NCBI GenBank assembly: GCA_010093605.1 | Contig: MU004193.1 | Location: 62,001 to 126,000, forward strand | DNA length: 64,000 nucleotides | Direction of reading: 5' to 3' | Source of the DNA: Lophium mytilinum | Lineage: Eukaryota; Ascomycota; Dothideomycetes; Mytilinidiales; Mytilinidiaceae | In this document: one piece after another, positions 12,074-21,715 of the stretch | Numbering within the stretch: the stretch's first letter is position 1 | Layout of the letters: each line of letters starts with the position of its first letter | Made by a program: the position numbers and the translations under genes | Notes under the pieces: generated by a model | Seen by the model: the letters and a program-made list of their open reading frames with translations, nothing else | Database searches by the model: none | Told to the model about the DNA's origin: nothing

Positions 12074-13468
12074 GATTATCAGGGATTCAAGAAGAAATTC
12101 GGGATGAAAGAGCTGGAATAGAAGATCTTTGGAAAGTTTCGATATGCTGAAGATGTTGGAGGGTGAGAAACAATGTGTGGGAGTTTCGGTGCGGGTAAAG
12201 AGCATCCACAAACCGGCCACATATTCTCCGGACTAGATCAAGTTAGTTCTGGGGTATCTTGTTTCACGATTGTGTTTTGGCATCCTCGTGACGATATTGA
12301 GGGATTTAGCGCCGCGATGCTTTCAGTTTTACGCCTCAAAGGACTCCACTAATGGGGCGGAGAATACGGAATGCCTAGAATAGCTGGTTCGATTGACGCC
12401 GCTCGGAACTACATTCTCGATACATCCTCTGGACGTCCTCGCCGCCTATGCTCTGTGCTCTATCGCCGTGCAGCGGCTATTGCGCAACCAATCCTAACCC
12501 TAACCTAACCGAAGGACTGTGGCGCAGTGTCACATTGGAGCCTTATTGCAACGCCTCTAGCGGACGGTTTCACCACCTCCTCGAGTAGGACCACCAACTC
12601 CGAGATCATGAAACTGTACAACCCAAGAGAGCATCGTGAAACCCAATAATGCCTCGGTTTCCCCGTAATTGCCATCCTCTTGGCTACGCCGTTTGCTTTT
12701 AAGCGAACCCAGCCACGTGCGCAAGGATACTTCCCTGAAGTTCAGACGGGAATAACATCACCAGATACTTCAAGTGGCGCTACACAGGAATTGGGATCAA
12801 ACAGAGTCATCTGACGCTAACTGCGCTTTGACGCCTCTCTCTCGCAGAACTTCAACAGAGTCGCCGCTGTTTCATCTTCACCAAGGGATTCTTGAGGAGG
12901 CGTCGACCAGATGAGATTCTCCTACGGTATCATGTGTAGCCCCAAACTACGCAATCAGATTGGTCCACCTGGACCTGAGCTGTGCCCCAGGCTCTCCTCC
13001 TCCCGAAGCCCCGTGTCCATTGGGGCAATGCCTTCGGGCTCCGACAAGAATAGAATCTCCCTGTTGAAGGAAGTCTATGGGTTGTCCGATCCATCCTCTT
13101 GGGGTTTCAAATGAGACGCCTCAAAGGATTGAATCCAACTCACTCACCTGACTTTGTTCTCTGCTTCGATTCCTCTTGGTTCTCGAATCCTCAAAGCTCC
13201 ACCCAAATGTGGCGTTCTCTACATCGCCACATATTCCAGCAGTATGCGGATACAGCCTTCTCTTGGTGCATCAGGAGATGCCAGATCACCAAATAATAGA
13301 TCCTTTGAAGAGAAATCAACACGTGTCCAAATCTCATGTCTGTACTTGTACAAGAGGTCATCGTAAGTTGTAGGTGCGAAGTATTCTCAGAGTTCAACAG
13401 TGCCCTCCGTTATATTGAGCAGAAACCAAACGAATCAGCAACTTTCATCTCCTTCATCCGTTCCAATT
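12074..13468. other. Long intergenic region with a telomere-like motif
   Basis: There are 1.4 kb without a supportable gene. Short open frames (for example 12911-13114 plus) lack domains and plausible starts. A short CCCTAA-type tract lies at 12492-12510. The region holds the divergent upstream sequences of the two secreted-protein genes (minus from 12073, plus from 13469). Confidence 0.5.
12492..12510 (+). repeat. Short interstitial telomere-like tract
   Basis: The sequence contains CCTAACCCTAACCTAACC, about three imperfect units of the CCCTAA telomere strand used by filamentous ascomycetes. It is too short to be a telomere. It could be a chance match, a degenerate binding site for a telobox factor, or a scar of break repair. 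Confidence 0.4.
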
Positions 13469-15049
13469 ATGATTCTACAACATCTCCCTTTCCTCCTACT
13501 CTTCGCTTCGCTTTCTTTCCCATCTACAAACGCGGTCCCTACCGACGTCGCTTTCGAAAAGCCCGTCCCCCTCCATCAAGTCCATTCTGTGCTCCACATC
13601 AGACGCCACGCTACGACCATTCACAACGGCCGAAAGATCAACTTCAAGCTAATCTCGCGCGCGCCCAAGAACCAACACTGCTGCAAAGACGGCAAACAAG
13701 CAAAGAAGGAATGCCAAGGCATCTGGAAGTCCGACGAATGCAAATGCAACCCGTGCAAAAAAGGCGAACACGCAGACAACACCAAAAGCTTCTGCCTCAA
13801 GGACGGAGAAGACTGCCCTGGAGACCAGACGAAGACCGATAAGACTGGCTGCGTGTGTAAGGACGACACCAAGAAGGTGAACGACGGCAACGGAAAATGC
13901 GATCTCGACAACGACTCGTGCCCTGATGATCAAGAACTCGGCTTGGATAAGCGGTGTAGCTGCAAAGACAAGAAACTAGTGCCGGATCGTGTCACTGGGA
14001 GATGCGAAGTTTCGGACAAGAAAGGGCAGTGCAAGGATGGGCAGATTCTTGATCCCGCTGAAGGCTATCAGGACAAGAGTAAGAAGAATCCGGTCTGTAT
14101 TGATGACAGAGATTCGAAGTGTCCGAAGGGCCAGATTGCACCCTCGCCTTCTGACGACGATAGGACGAACCCGAACCCAGCATGTGGGAAGGAGCCGGAT
14201 GAGAAGGACAAAGCCAAATGCAAGAACGGTGAATACGTTTTTGTGACCGTCAGCGACGGGAACGCGCATGAAAGTTGCAAAAAGACGCGTGAATTCGACA
14301 ACAAGAAGAAGGACAAAGCCAAGAGTATTCTCGACGATCGGGCTAAGAAGCGCAAGCACGACGACGACGAGAAGAAAAAGAAGCAGAAAGACTTCGACGA
14401 CAAGAAGAAGAATCGTATGAGCAAATGTCTACTCTACGTGCCGCTAGGGATGTCAGATTTGAAGGTATATGAGGTCTCGCCAGCCTCATGGACGACCGGC
14501 TTTTTCACCGAAGAGTTTATCCAAGACGACGATATGCTGAGCAACAAGACTTGGTTCCCATGGGACGAAGACAACGTTCCGTTCAGCCTCGATCCCCCCA
14601 AAGAGCACGACCCGTTCCAGAATGATACGTACATGGCGTTGTGGGTTTCGCTTGCGACTGAGCAAGGAGATCCGGTAACCTTTGGACCGTGTAGCAAGCG
14701 AAATTTGTTCTCAGGCTCGGATAAGAGATGCCAAAAAACGCGAGACGTAGATCCCGGTTCTACTGGGGACAGACTCGAGAAGAGATGGGAGTGGCTTGCC
14801 GCTCTCATTGCTTGGTTTTACCGACTCGGGTCCCGCATAGCAAGTGCTTTAAAAGGCATTGTGGGCAGGCTTAGGGAACCATTCAAGAAGGTGTTCAAAA
14901 GTGATCGCTTTTTGAAGCTTGCGGACAAAAATAAAGGCGCAAGCCGTGATGCAATGCAGAAAGCCCGGAAATTTATCACAGAGGATAAACGCTGGAAGGA
15001 TTGCATTGCGGGCAAGGAACCAACAAAACCACTTCCGAAGATTAGTTAA
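13469..15049 (+). CDS. Secreted cysteine- and lysine-rich protein of unknown function
   Basis: The start at 13469 gives a clear signal peptide (MILQHLPFLLLFASLSFPSTNA) and 526 residues. Roughly residues 70-275 hold 21 Cys in repeated EGF-like spacing, with blocks of the form DSCP.DQ...RCSC...... T.RC and EDCP.DQ...GCVC.......GKC. A highly charged stretch of about 45 residues (KKK, DDDEKKKK, FDDKKK) follows, then a C-terminal domain with DDD, W and F patches. KR at LEKR-WEWL is a plausible Kex2 cleavage site followed by a hydrophobic amphipathic segment (AALIAWFYRLGSRIASAL). I do not recognise the family. It could be a secreted or wall-associated adhesin-like protein or a processed precursor. 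Many open frames on the opposite strand here are mirror frames of biased codons. Confidence 0.7.
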   Translation: MILQHLPFLLLFASLSFPSTNAVPTDVAFEKPVPLHQVHSVLHIRRHATTIHNGRKINFKLISRAPKNQHCCKDGKQAKKECQGIWKSDECKCNPCKKGEHADNTKSFCLKDGEDCPGDQTKTDKTGCVCKDDTKKVNDGNGKCDLDNDSCPDDQELGLDKRCSCKDKKLVPDRVTGRCEVSDKKGQCKDGQILDPAEGYQDKSKKNPVCIDDRDSKCPKGQIAPSPSDDDRTNPNPACGKEPDEKDKAKCKNGEYVFVTVSDGNAHESCKKTREFDNKKKDKAKSILDDRAKKRKHDDDEKKKKQKDFDDKKKNRMSKCLLYVPLGMSDLKVYEVSPASWTTGFFTEEFIQDDDMLSNKTWFPWDEDNVPFSLDPPKEHDPFQNDTYMALWVSLATEQGDPVTFGPCSKRNLFSGSDKRCQKTRDVDPGSTGDRLEKRWEWLAALIAWFYRLGSRIASALKGIVGRLREPFKKVFKSDRFLKLADKNKGASRDAMQKARKFITEDKRWKDCIAGKEPTKPLPKIS

Positions 15050-16014
15050 AGGGGATGCATTTTCTTTGGAGAGGGCTACGGCAGGCATGTGTTATCTCTT
15101 GTATATAGCCTTACCTTCCTCTAGACCTCGTCTCTCCATTATTATTATTCATCTGATACACCACGTACACAGCCCACAGCTCCGTGTTCCGCAACAGTGT
15201 ATCTCATGCGACCCAGCCCACATCCGTCCCCGTAGCCAAGCACTATCCCTATATGGATGACATGCAAAACTCATGCGTGCCGAGATCGCAGCCAGTCCGT
15301 ACCCAAACAATCGACCTCGATAGACGACATGCTTCAAGCTTTGTCTGTCCCCGCTCTTCTTGAGATTAGCGAGTCTAAGAAGACCCTTACGTAACTTTAT
15401 ACTGTCCCTTATGTATTCTACTTGCTGTACACCTTACTCCCCCACCACTAAAGCAAGTGCGTCAAATGGATGAAGGACCTGCTGGTTCCTATCGCAGACG
15501 TCCATCATCTGCCTATTTCGGAAGTATAGGGTTGCGGGGACAAGTTTTAGCAAACTAGCAACAACGGATAGAGGGGTGACAGCATTTCTCACGGAACAGG
15601 CGATCTAGAAACCAGCCGTCACATAGACCCGGTTCTAGGTAAGGTATAACTCACTTCAAGATAATAGTCAACCAAGTCTGACAGCTTGAATAGCGGTATT
15701 GCGGCGTGGGCTCCCCATTGGTTATATTGTATCTCACCGCTGCGACCGTATTTTAATACGCGGCGTATCAATCAAGCTAATTTGCCCGGCACGGAGAGTC
15801 GTCCGATGAATTGCAGATTTTTTGGGGCTTGTTTCACGAGATGTCATGATATATATTTGCAGGTGGAAGGTTGAGTAGATGCTTTCAATTCTCTATTTCA
15901 GTATCGCATCTAGCTACTAAGGTACTCGGGGTCGGGAAGTGACCCCAAGTAAGCGAGTACGCTGAGGAGTTCGAAAGCCGAGACTATCTTGAAGCGTTGC
16001 TTCGAAAGATGAAT
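15050..16014. other. Intergenic region with a nested inverted repeat
   Basis: No gene is supportable in this interval. Open frames at 15149-15337 and 15686-15874 are short and featureless. A nested hairpin lies at 15922-15960, just downstream of the J-protein gene that ends at 16015 on the minus strand. Confidence 0.5.
15922..15960. other. Nested inverted repeat (possible 3' element)
   Basis: The outer arms GTACTCG and CGAGTAC (7 bp) enclose inner arms GGGGTC and GACCCC (6 bp). The structure sits about 55 nt past the stop of the minus-strand J-protein gene. It could form a hairpin in that gene's 3' end. A function is inferred from position only. Confidence 0.35.
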
Positions 16015-16836
16015 CTATTCACCGGCGGCATATTTCTGCTCCTTCTGATCTCCAGAAACTTTTTCCAGTCGAGACACTTCAGAAAGCCACTCCTTCGCCA
16101 GCCGAAGAGTGTAATCGGAGTTATCTGACATGTTTTGAGACAGCTTCCTCGCTTCCAGAACTTGATCCTTCGATATAGTCTGCAGCTCGCCGCATTCTTG
16201 GCGAAATCTCCATGACAGGCGATATCCCTGCGACTTGAACATGACTATTTCCGCTTCCTCGAACGACATGGCAGCGTTTTTGAAGCCATTCGATGCCGCT
16301 GCAAAGTATCGAGATGCCTCAATTAGGCTTTTCGACGCTTCCTGATAGGCATCGTGTATCTCCTTGGCGCGAGCAGCTGTCAAGAACGTGTCCTGTCGAT
16401 GGACTTCAGGATAGCTCTTGAAGTCGGTAGGGTAAAAACCCAACGCAATCTCATGCGCTAGTGAACCCTGATCTTTCCTGATCCAGGCTTCGTTGTAGAT
16501 ACTCCTTGCCCAATCGAACGTCCGGGCGGCCTGCAGAGCGGAGATCGGCTGGGCTTGGGCAGTGGGCTTGGGGCTATGGAAGGATGAAGGCATTGCAGAG
16601 CCAGGCGTTGGATTAGACTGCTGCGCAAGACGGCGGTCCAGTTCGGCCCGCTTTGATGCGTCAATCAGTATTTCGTAAGCATTCTGAATCTCCTTGAACT
16701 TCTCCTGCCCAATTTCACGATGAGCAGGATCTGCGATCCTATCCGGATGGTACTCTAGGCATAGCTTGTGGTAGGCCTTCTTGACTGTGCCAAAGTTTGC
16801 GTCGTGCGACACTCCAAGAATCTCGTACGGAGACAT
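16015..16836 (-). CDS. J-domain (DnaJ/Hsp40-like) protein, locus 1 member A
   Basis: The protein has 273 residues. Residues 1-68 are a complete J domain: YEILGVSHDA, helix II VKKAYHKLCLEYHPDRI with the catalytic HPD, and helices III-IV (KFKEIQNAYEIL, KRAELDRRL). HPD is what stimulates Hsp70 ATPase, so this copy should be able to recruit an Hsp70. There is no G/F region, zinc finger or Hsp40 substrate domain. Instead a Pro/Ser linker is followed by a helical module (YPTDF..YPEVHR, then RAKEIHDAYQEASKSL, ASNGFKNAAMSFEEAE and LRLAKEWLSEVSRLEK). The same module recurs in four other genes in this window. The start is supported by the conserved MSPYEILG opening and a TATATAACC box 47-55 nt upstream. 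Localisation and client are unknown. Confidence 0.85.
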   Translation of the reverse strand: MSPYEILGVSHDANFGTVKKAYHKLCLEYHPDRIADPAHREIGQEKFKEIQNAYEILIDASKRAELDRRLAQQSNPTPGSAMPSSFHSPKPTAQAQPISALQAARTFDWARSIYNEAWIRKDQGSLAHEIALGFYPTDFKSYPEVHRQDTFLTAARAKEIHDAYQEASKSLIEASRYFAAASNGFKNAAMSFEEAEIVMFKSQGYRLSWRFRQECGELQTISKDQVLEARKLSQNMSDNSDYTLRLAKEWLSEVSRLEKVSGDQKEQKYAAGE

Positions 16837-17343
16837 CTTGACGCCCTTGAAGATGCAGGTCGAGCGTTGATAGTTTCTGAGCGGTTATATAGATGGTGAG
16901 AGCAGCATTGTGAGAGAATGATCATTCTGCAACATTTTTTCTAGATTGTAGAAGATTGATGGAACTCGGTTCATTGTTGGCTCAGAATCGACGGTACATG
17001 AGCTGTCAAAAGCCTACCAGTGGAGATCCGGAGATAGCAACGAGCGGCACGGCGTAGCCAAAGCGCTGCTTACTCGACAAGCTCTTTCACTCGTATTTAT
17101 ATTATCATTGCATCACAGAGAGAACACAGACGGGAGATGTTTGAGTAAGGAGCAAAAGCGTAGTTCTTCATCTTAGTTGTCTAAGATAGTGACTAATTAC
17201 CAGATTTTCTGACAGTTAGGGCCGCTACGCGACGGTGAGAGATACTTGCCAACATTAGAAGGAAGATATGATATTGACAGTTATGATCGCGGGAATTACT
17301 TAAGCATGACCAGAGGATGCAAGCGAGGTCCAGGAGCCGTAAT
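16837..17343. other. Intergenic region between the two J-protein genes
   Basis: Both neighbours are on the minus strand, so this interval is the promoter of gene A and the 3' side of gene B. Apart from the TATA element, nothing is recognised. Confidence 0.5.
16883..16891 (-). promoter_or_regulatory. TATA box of J-protein gene A
   Basis: The minus strand reads TATATAACC, 47-55 nt before the start at 16836. It is a near-consensus TATA element at a short distance. I found no other candidate in the 200 nt upstream. Confidence 0.4.
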
Positions 17344-18140
17344 TCATCCAGCTATGATGATTCCCAGTGCTTCCTTCTTGGCTGTACCCTGCTGCAGGAG
17401 CCTGAGGACCATGTGCATCCACCCAGTAGCCAGGTCAGAGAGGCTGAAATGCTCCAATTTTGTTTGCTTGTGAAGCTTCGTGAGCTCTAGCTCTTGCTTG
17501 TGTGATTCTCTGCCCCACTTTGCGCACTCCTCGAGGGTCGTTGCATTTTGTGTAGCTCTTGCGGCATCCGCAAAATAGCGCCTCGAGTTGCTAAACTCAT
17601 AACTTGCCTTACGGAAACTGTCGGACGCTACCCAAACCAAAGCTGATGCCTCGCCGTATGCTTTCTTGGTCTCAATGGCCTTCTTCACTGTCAAACAGGA
17701 GTCCTTGTAGTAATGGATCGGAGAGCTGGGGTAATCCAATGGTCGGAGTTTGATCGCGTCCTGATATTTTTTACGACCCAGGGCGCTTGTAAGACGACCT
17801 TTCGAATACCAATGGCTTCCTAGTTCCAAGCGCTCGTCTACGAAAAACTGGTTGGGGTCGCGACGAAGTTTGTCGCGAGTATTAGGGCTCTGCGGGGCAT
17901 CGGGGCAGATCCACCAGCTTGCCGTGGGAGGCGTCGATCGAGCTCTGCGCGTTTGACCGGATCACTAAGGATCTCCCAAGCGCTCTGTACTTCCTTGAAT
18001 CTCTTTTCTCCTTTCTTTTGAAAAGCAGGATTAGCTATCTTGTCTGGGTGGTGCTTCAAAGCCAGAGCGTGGTATGCTCTGCGGATTACTTGGGGAGTTG
18101 CATCCTGGGGGACTTCCAATACGGTGTAGGGGGTTGACAT
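17344..18140 (-). CDS. J-domain protein, locus 1 member B, interrupted by a frame change
   Basis: From 18140 the frame encodes an intact J domain (YTVLEVPQDA, RRAYHALALKHHPDKI with HPD, RFKEVQSAWEIL, KRAELDRRL) and then runs into a stop at 17838. From about 17910 a second frame continues without ATG to 17344 and encodes the family's helical module (DYPSSPIHYY, KKAYGEASALVWVAS, SFRKASYEFSNSRRYFADA, LSDLATGWMHMVLRLL). Joining needs removal of 2 (mod 3) nt. No convincing intron fits: a 68-nt GTCAAA...GCAG option would delete conserved J helix IV. So a one-base deletion in the gene or the assembly is likely, around 17880-17930. It is either a recent pseudogene or a sequence error. It is homologous to gene A along its length. 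Confidence 0.65.
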
Positions 18141-18457
18141 GATGAAACTGTTTGTTGGATCTGTTGGTGGACCCTTGTCGAGGGCCGAAGGGGAGATCTA
18201 TACAGACTAGTTCAGGTAGCTTTGTAAGTGCACGTTTACCACGAAGATCTTCCACATATACGACCTCCTCACCACACCCCCACGGCCGTCAACGTTGTGC
18301 AGCATCGTCTCGTGTTGTGTGCTCACAATGTGCCAGTCTCGAAGAATATAAACCTCCTGCTCATTGAACGTCTGCATTTCTTGAAGAACTTTTCCGGGCA
18401 CAAACCCCCAAGGAAGCCAACCGACACACACAAATACCAAGCTCCCACCCTCTCAAT
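18141..18457. promoter_or_regulatory. Divergent promoter region, 317 bp
   Basis: It lies between J-protein gene B (minus, start 18140) and the small KV..WL protein (plus, start 18458). TATAAAC at 18347-18353 serves the plus gene, 105 nt before its start. The same ten bases TATAAACCTC occur upstream of the J-like gene at 48330. No obvious TATA was seen for the minus gene. Confidence 0.45.
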
Positions 18458-18838
18458 ATGAACTCTTACATCGCGATGAAGAACGCGATACAAGAGATAG
18501 ATAACGGGAAGAACCCGAAGCCCAAGGAAGAGCCTAAGGAAGAGCCCAAGGATGGACCTGCGCAATACGACGAAGTCGTCATACTCGAGGCCGGGGCTAG
18601 GTTCGTCTTACCAGGGGCGAGTCAAGAGACTAGGACCTCTGTCAAGAAAGTCAGGAAGTGGCTTGAGCAAATGGAAACTGATCCCCCTGTAGAATATCAT
18701 CTACCACCACAGGACCGAGTTCCTGCAGAGTATGTTCAACAGCCGGGCGAAAAGCCTCCCCCTACTCCTCAGGTTCCTCCAATCGTTCCACCACCTGTCC
18801 CTCCACACGGTTGGAAGAAGTGGGTCTTTAAAGGCTAA
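18458..18838 (+). CDS. Small KV..WL..E.DPPVEY-family protein 1
   Basis: The protein has 126 residues. It has a Lys/Pro/Glu-rich N-terminus with a PKEEPKEEPK repeat (residues 21-31), a core VVILEAGARFVLPGASQET followed by SVKKVRKWLEQME.DPPVEY, and a Pro-rich tail (PPPTPQVPPIVPPPVPPHGW). The core aligns with the gene at 19429: V..L...G.R...P.AS.ET..SV.KV..WL..LE.DTPVEY. Its last part also matches the C-termini of the genes at 20398 and 21716. I do not recognise the family. The likely role is as a short helical adaptor, by shape only. No signal peptide or membrane segment. The start follows a TATA element at 18347. Confidence 0.6.
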   Translation: MNSYIAMKNAIQEIDNGKNPKPKEEPKEEPKDGPAQYDEVVILEAGARFVLPGASQETRTSVKKVRKWLEQMETDPPVEYHLPPQDRVPAEYVQQPGEKPPPTPQVPPIVPPPVPPHGWKKWVFKG

Positions 18839-19428
18839 GCTTGATTCATGGTGTGGATGCCTGAACTTGCTGACGTTGCCTCCATCCAGTTGCGGTCGCA
18901 CAACATCTTCAACAACGTGAGTAGTGTAGCAAGACTCCTAACACGAGCATCATAGGATATTATGAGTCAGGCAAGTTGTACCAGGCTCTCATTACTCAAA
19001 TCAAGTCCCTCTTTGCCTAATGCAAACTTTTGACCTGAAAGTGACGGATACCACAATCCTAATTTACGTGCCGTTTCCTGCCTCGTCCAACTTCTCGGGC
19101 GGGAGAAGTTGACCTAGTTGGTGTCGGTGTTGTTTTCCCATATATGGCATGCCATTTCATAGATAGAATTCTCAACACCAAATTCAATATTGAAGCGGAA
19201 CATTGTGTAGTCACATAGGAATTTCAAATATACGAGATTGTAAGTAGGCATTGTTGCTAGACAAAATACTTGGAGTTGAAACATATATCTTGAGGAAGCC
19301 AAGAGTCATGCTAATCTCTCACCCTTCACGTTTCCAGACACAGGAATTTGGAATTCTCAAAAGTCAAAAAGTCCACCTCCAAAGCAATCAACGTGTCTTC
19401 GCGGTAACTTTCGTACTCGACTCATAGT
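18839..19428. other. Intergenic region
   Basis: There are 590 nt with no supportable gene between the two KV..WL paralogues. A short minus open frame at 19114-19302 has no recognisable content. Confidence 0.5.
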
Positions 19429-19791
19429 ATGGAGCGAAAGAAAGACAATAGTAAGACAGGATCTTACAGTTCTGCTAGCACATACGTACTCCCAGAACAA
19501 ACTGAGCGCTCTATGAATATGTGCAATCTACCCGATGTAAGCTCCAAGCACCAGGACTTTCAGATGTTCCTCGAAGCAAGTCAGCAGCCAGCGGGAGCGC
19601 CACTTAAGCCTAGAGTTAAGCGGGTAGAGGTGCTTATCGATCAAAACGGAGACAGGTATTCCGCCCCTTGGGCTTCGAGGGAGACTATCAAGTCCGTTGA
19701 GAAGGTGAACGGGTGGCTGGCGGAGCTGGAGTTTGATACTCCTGTTGAGTACCTAAATCGCCCGGAAGACGAACGTTCTGAGTCGAAATGA
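19429..19791 (+). CDS. Small KV..WL..E.DPPVEY-family protein 2
   Basis: The protein has 120 residues, with a polar N-terminus. The core VKRVEVLIDQNGDRYSAPW continues with ASRETIKSVEKVNGWLAELE and then DTPVEYLNRPEDE. It aligns with the gene at 18458 across about 50 residues, keeping the G.R, P.AS.ET, SV.KV, WL..LE and PVEY positions. The Pro-rich tail of that paralogue is absent. There is no signal peptide, membrane segment or known domain. Same strand and 590 nt away, consistent with tandem duplication followed by divergence. Confidence 0.55.
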   Translation: MERKKDNSKTGSYSSASTYVLPEQTERSMNMCNLPDVSSKHQDFQMFLEASQQPAGAPLKPRVKRVEVLIDQNGDRYSAPWASRETIKSVEKVNGWLAELEFDTPVEYLNRPEDERSESK

Positions 19792-20397
19792 TACTTGGTT
19801 TTGCTATCTTTAGACGCATCTTGGGAGATACGAACGGTACCTGACACCAATCCCAAGTGACACTGCGATCGAATGAATGCCATGCGCGCAAGCGTAGATA
19901 CGGGGCCGAGACTGCTACGCTGCCGGACTCCCAGCACCCACGAACCACAATCCTTGTTGACTTAGGTAGCGATACCAAAATCACACATTCAACTTTTCCA
20001 ACCAAACATCATTATTGCCTCTTCTTTTTGCACTATGAAAGCTCTTGCACAATGACTGCAAATGTCTTGACATAACCAGTAGCCAGGACGCAGCTAGATT
20101 CACTTGCATGCCGTATGAATGAGAAGGAATGCTTGGGCGATTAAAGCGTGAATGCTAAGTACCCATATCGTTCACCTGCCCTTCTGAATACGGATATATA
20201 AATTAGACTTGCGATCGAGCTCTTTCCTGGATCACCCCACAGCTCCCACGCCAAGCCCACTTCATATCCACAACCACCGCGCTCCCATACCACCAGCCAT
20301 ACCTTCTCAAGGACCAATACTACTTTCCGGGCTACTATATCCCTAAAATTCAACCCTGCAATAATTTCAATACTTTCTCCACCCATTTCAACACAAG
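19792..20397. promoter_or_regulatory. Upstream region with TATA element
   Basis: TATATAAAT lies at 20195-20203, about 195 nt before the start at 20398. The following CT-rich, AC-rich leader (cccacagctcccacg, ccaccagcc) is typical of well-expressed fungal genes. No gene is supportable here. Confidence 0.4.
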
Positions 20398-20922
20398 ATG
20401 TCCCCGACTTCCAGGCTCGAGGCTGCGGGGATGGATGCTCGCCAGTTTCAGAAGATCACCACTGGATTGCCCTATTCTGAAACGACTACGGTCTTGGACG
20501 TTCGAGTGGCAAAGGATTTCCAGGAATCCTTTCTCCAGGCCCAGCGCAAACTTGCTGACGACTGGCAGCTTCTCCAGTGGACGGATATGAAGGACGTCTG
20601 GGACGATCTCTGCAAAGTAGCGCAGCCCAAATGGGACTATTCTTTCGAGATCCTTTCGCACGCGGCGAATGGTCATGCCCAAACAACAGAAGGCCGAATC
20701 AAGAGCAGAATCTTACAACGACAACGATGGCTGGAGCAGAAACCTCGAGGACCACCTCCGAAGCCTTATTTCGGCTCTACAGACCAGGACGACGCAGACT
20801 TAGCAAACTTCTGGTCTGGGAATATGGAGCCCAGGAGGCGTACCCGAGACCTGTTTCCCAGCAAGGAAAGCATGGACAAGGCTAAGGCGAAGGTTTTCCA
20901 ATGGCTCTCCGAGCTTCCGTAG
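20398..20922 (+). CDS. Paralogous orphan protein with QPKWD core, member 1
   Basis: The protein has 174 residues and no recognised domain. The core LADDWQLLQWTDMKDVWDDL, then CKVAQPKWDYSFEILS, aligns with LTDQWLMMYQDPTMRDIWPDL and CAIAQPKWDRSFEELS in the gene at 21716. Both continue with a basic RI.SRI.QRQRWLEQ.PR.PP block and a D.ADF/NFW segment. The C-terminus KAKAKVFQWLSELP resembles the KV..WL..LE element of the genes at 18458 and 19429, linking all four. It is predicted soluble, helical and rich in Trp. The start is in context acaagATGtc, and a TATA element lies 195 nt upstream. Confidence 0.6.
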   Translation: MSPTSRLEAAGMDARQFQKITTGLPYSETTTVLDVRVAKDFQESFLQAQRKLADDWQLLQWTDMKDVWDDLCKVAQPKWDYSFEILSHAANGHAQTTEGRIKSRILQRQRWLEQKPRGPPPKPYFGSTDQDDADLANFWSGNMEPRRRTRDLFPSKESMDKAKAKVFQWLSELP

Positions 20923-21715
20923 CTGGTTGCCCCCAGAGCTCTTGCACTGAGATTATCTCTCAAAAGGGGGTCACATAGCTTGACGCGAAGGCGTAAGAAG
21001 AGAGGTGGACAGTTTTACTAGATCTATGGAGCATCCAAGTACGTGCGCTAATCACTTCTCATTTCTAGATATTCAGGATGAGGCCTTGGACAGTCTTCTC
21101 ATGCTGCGTTGGCTCGTCGAGTAGTTGTGTTCAAAAGATATCGAGTCTAGGTAGATACACAGGCGCCAGACGAATACACAATATTGAGCGCGTAGATGCT
21201 ATGATAGTCAGCTTTTGCACGCACTTCTGATGTCTCGACAAAGTATCTCAACTACGGACAGCTAAGTTTCTCCTACTTGAACTGTGTGAATAATCATGAT
21301 TGGTTGAAGCCGCTCTAGTCAACAATGCGTCAATTTTGAAAGCTCATCTAGACTGATAAGAGGTAATCAAGGTCAATGGACGATGGCCCAGGAGAAGTCC
21401 ATAGAATGTTTTACAGGTATTGTACACTTCCAGGACTCCTTTTCAGCTTGTGATTCGTTACCAATGTTCCCGATATTGAGCCTTACTTGCAGTGAGTAAG
21501 GCCACCCGATCTGTGTTTATCCACACTGAAACATTGTTGAATAGTTTGAGAGAATGGTGACTGGGATAATGCTTCATAGTGCACTCTAAACGTGCTTTGT
21601 GTTCACACAATGTGTCCCAATAGGTAATATATGGTCAACAATCCCAGTTACCACTCGTTATCAAATCAATCTTCCAGATATGCCATTCCATACAAGCCAT
21701 AATCCAGAAGACACC
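20923..21715. other. Intergenic region between paralogues
   Basis: There are 790 nt without a supportable gene and no TATA consensus close to the next start. I see nothing else in it. Confidence 0.45.

Noticed and set aside
13621-14424. Several minus-strand frames of about 95-127 codons
   Set aside because: They are mirror frames of the Lys/Asp-rich plus-strand secreted protein; Phe/Leu/Ser runs are the complement of Lys/Glu codons.
17878-17992. 68-nt intron (GTCAAA...GCAG) to repair the J-protein gene
   Set aside because: It would remove the RAELDRRL helix that is conserved in all J-containing family members, and the donor is poor.
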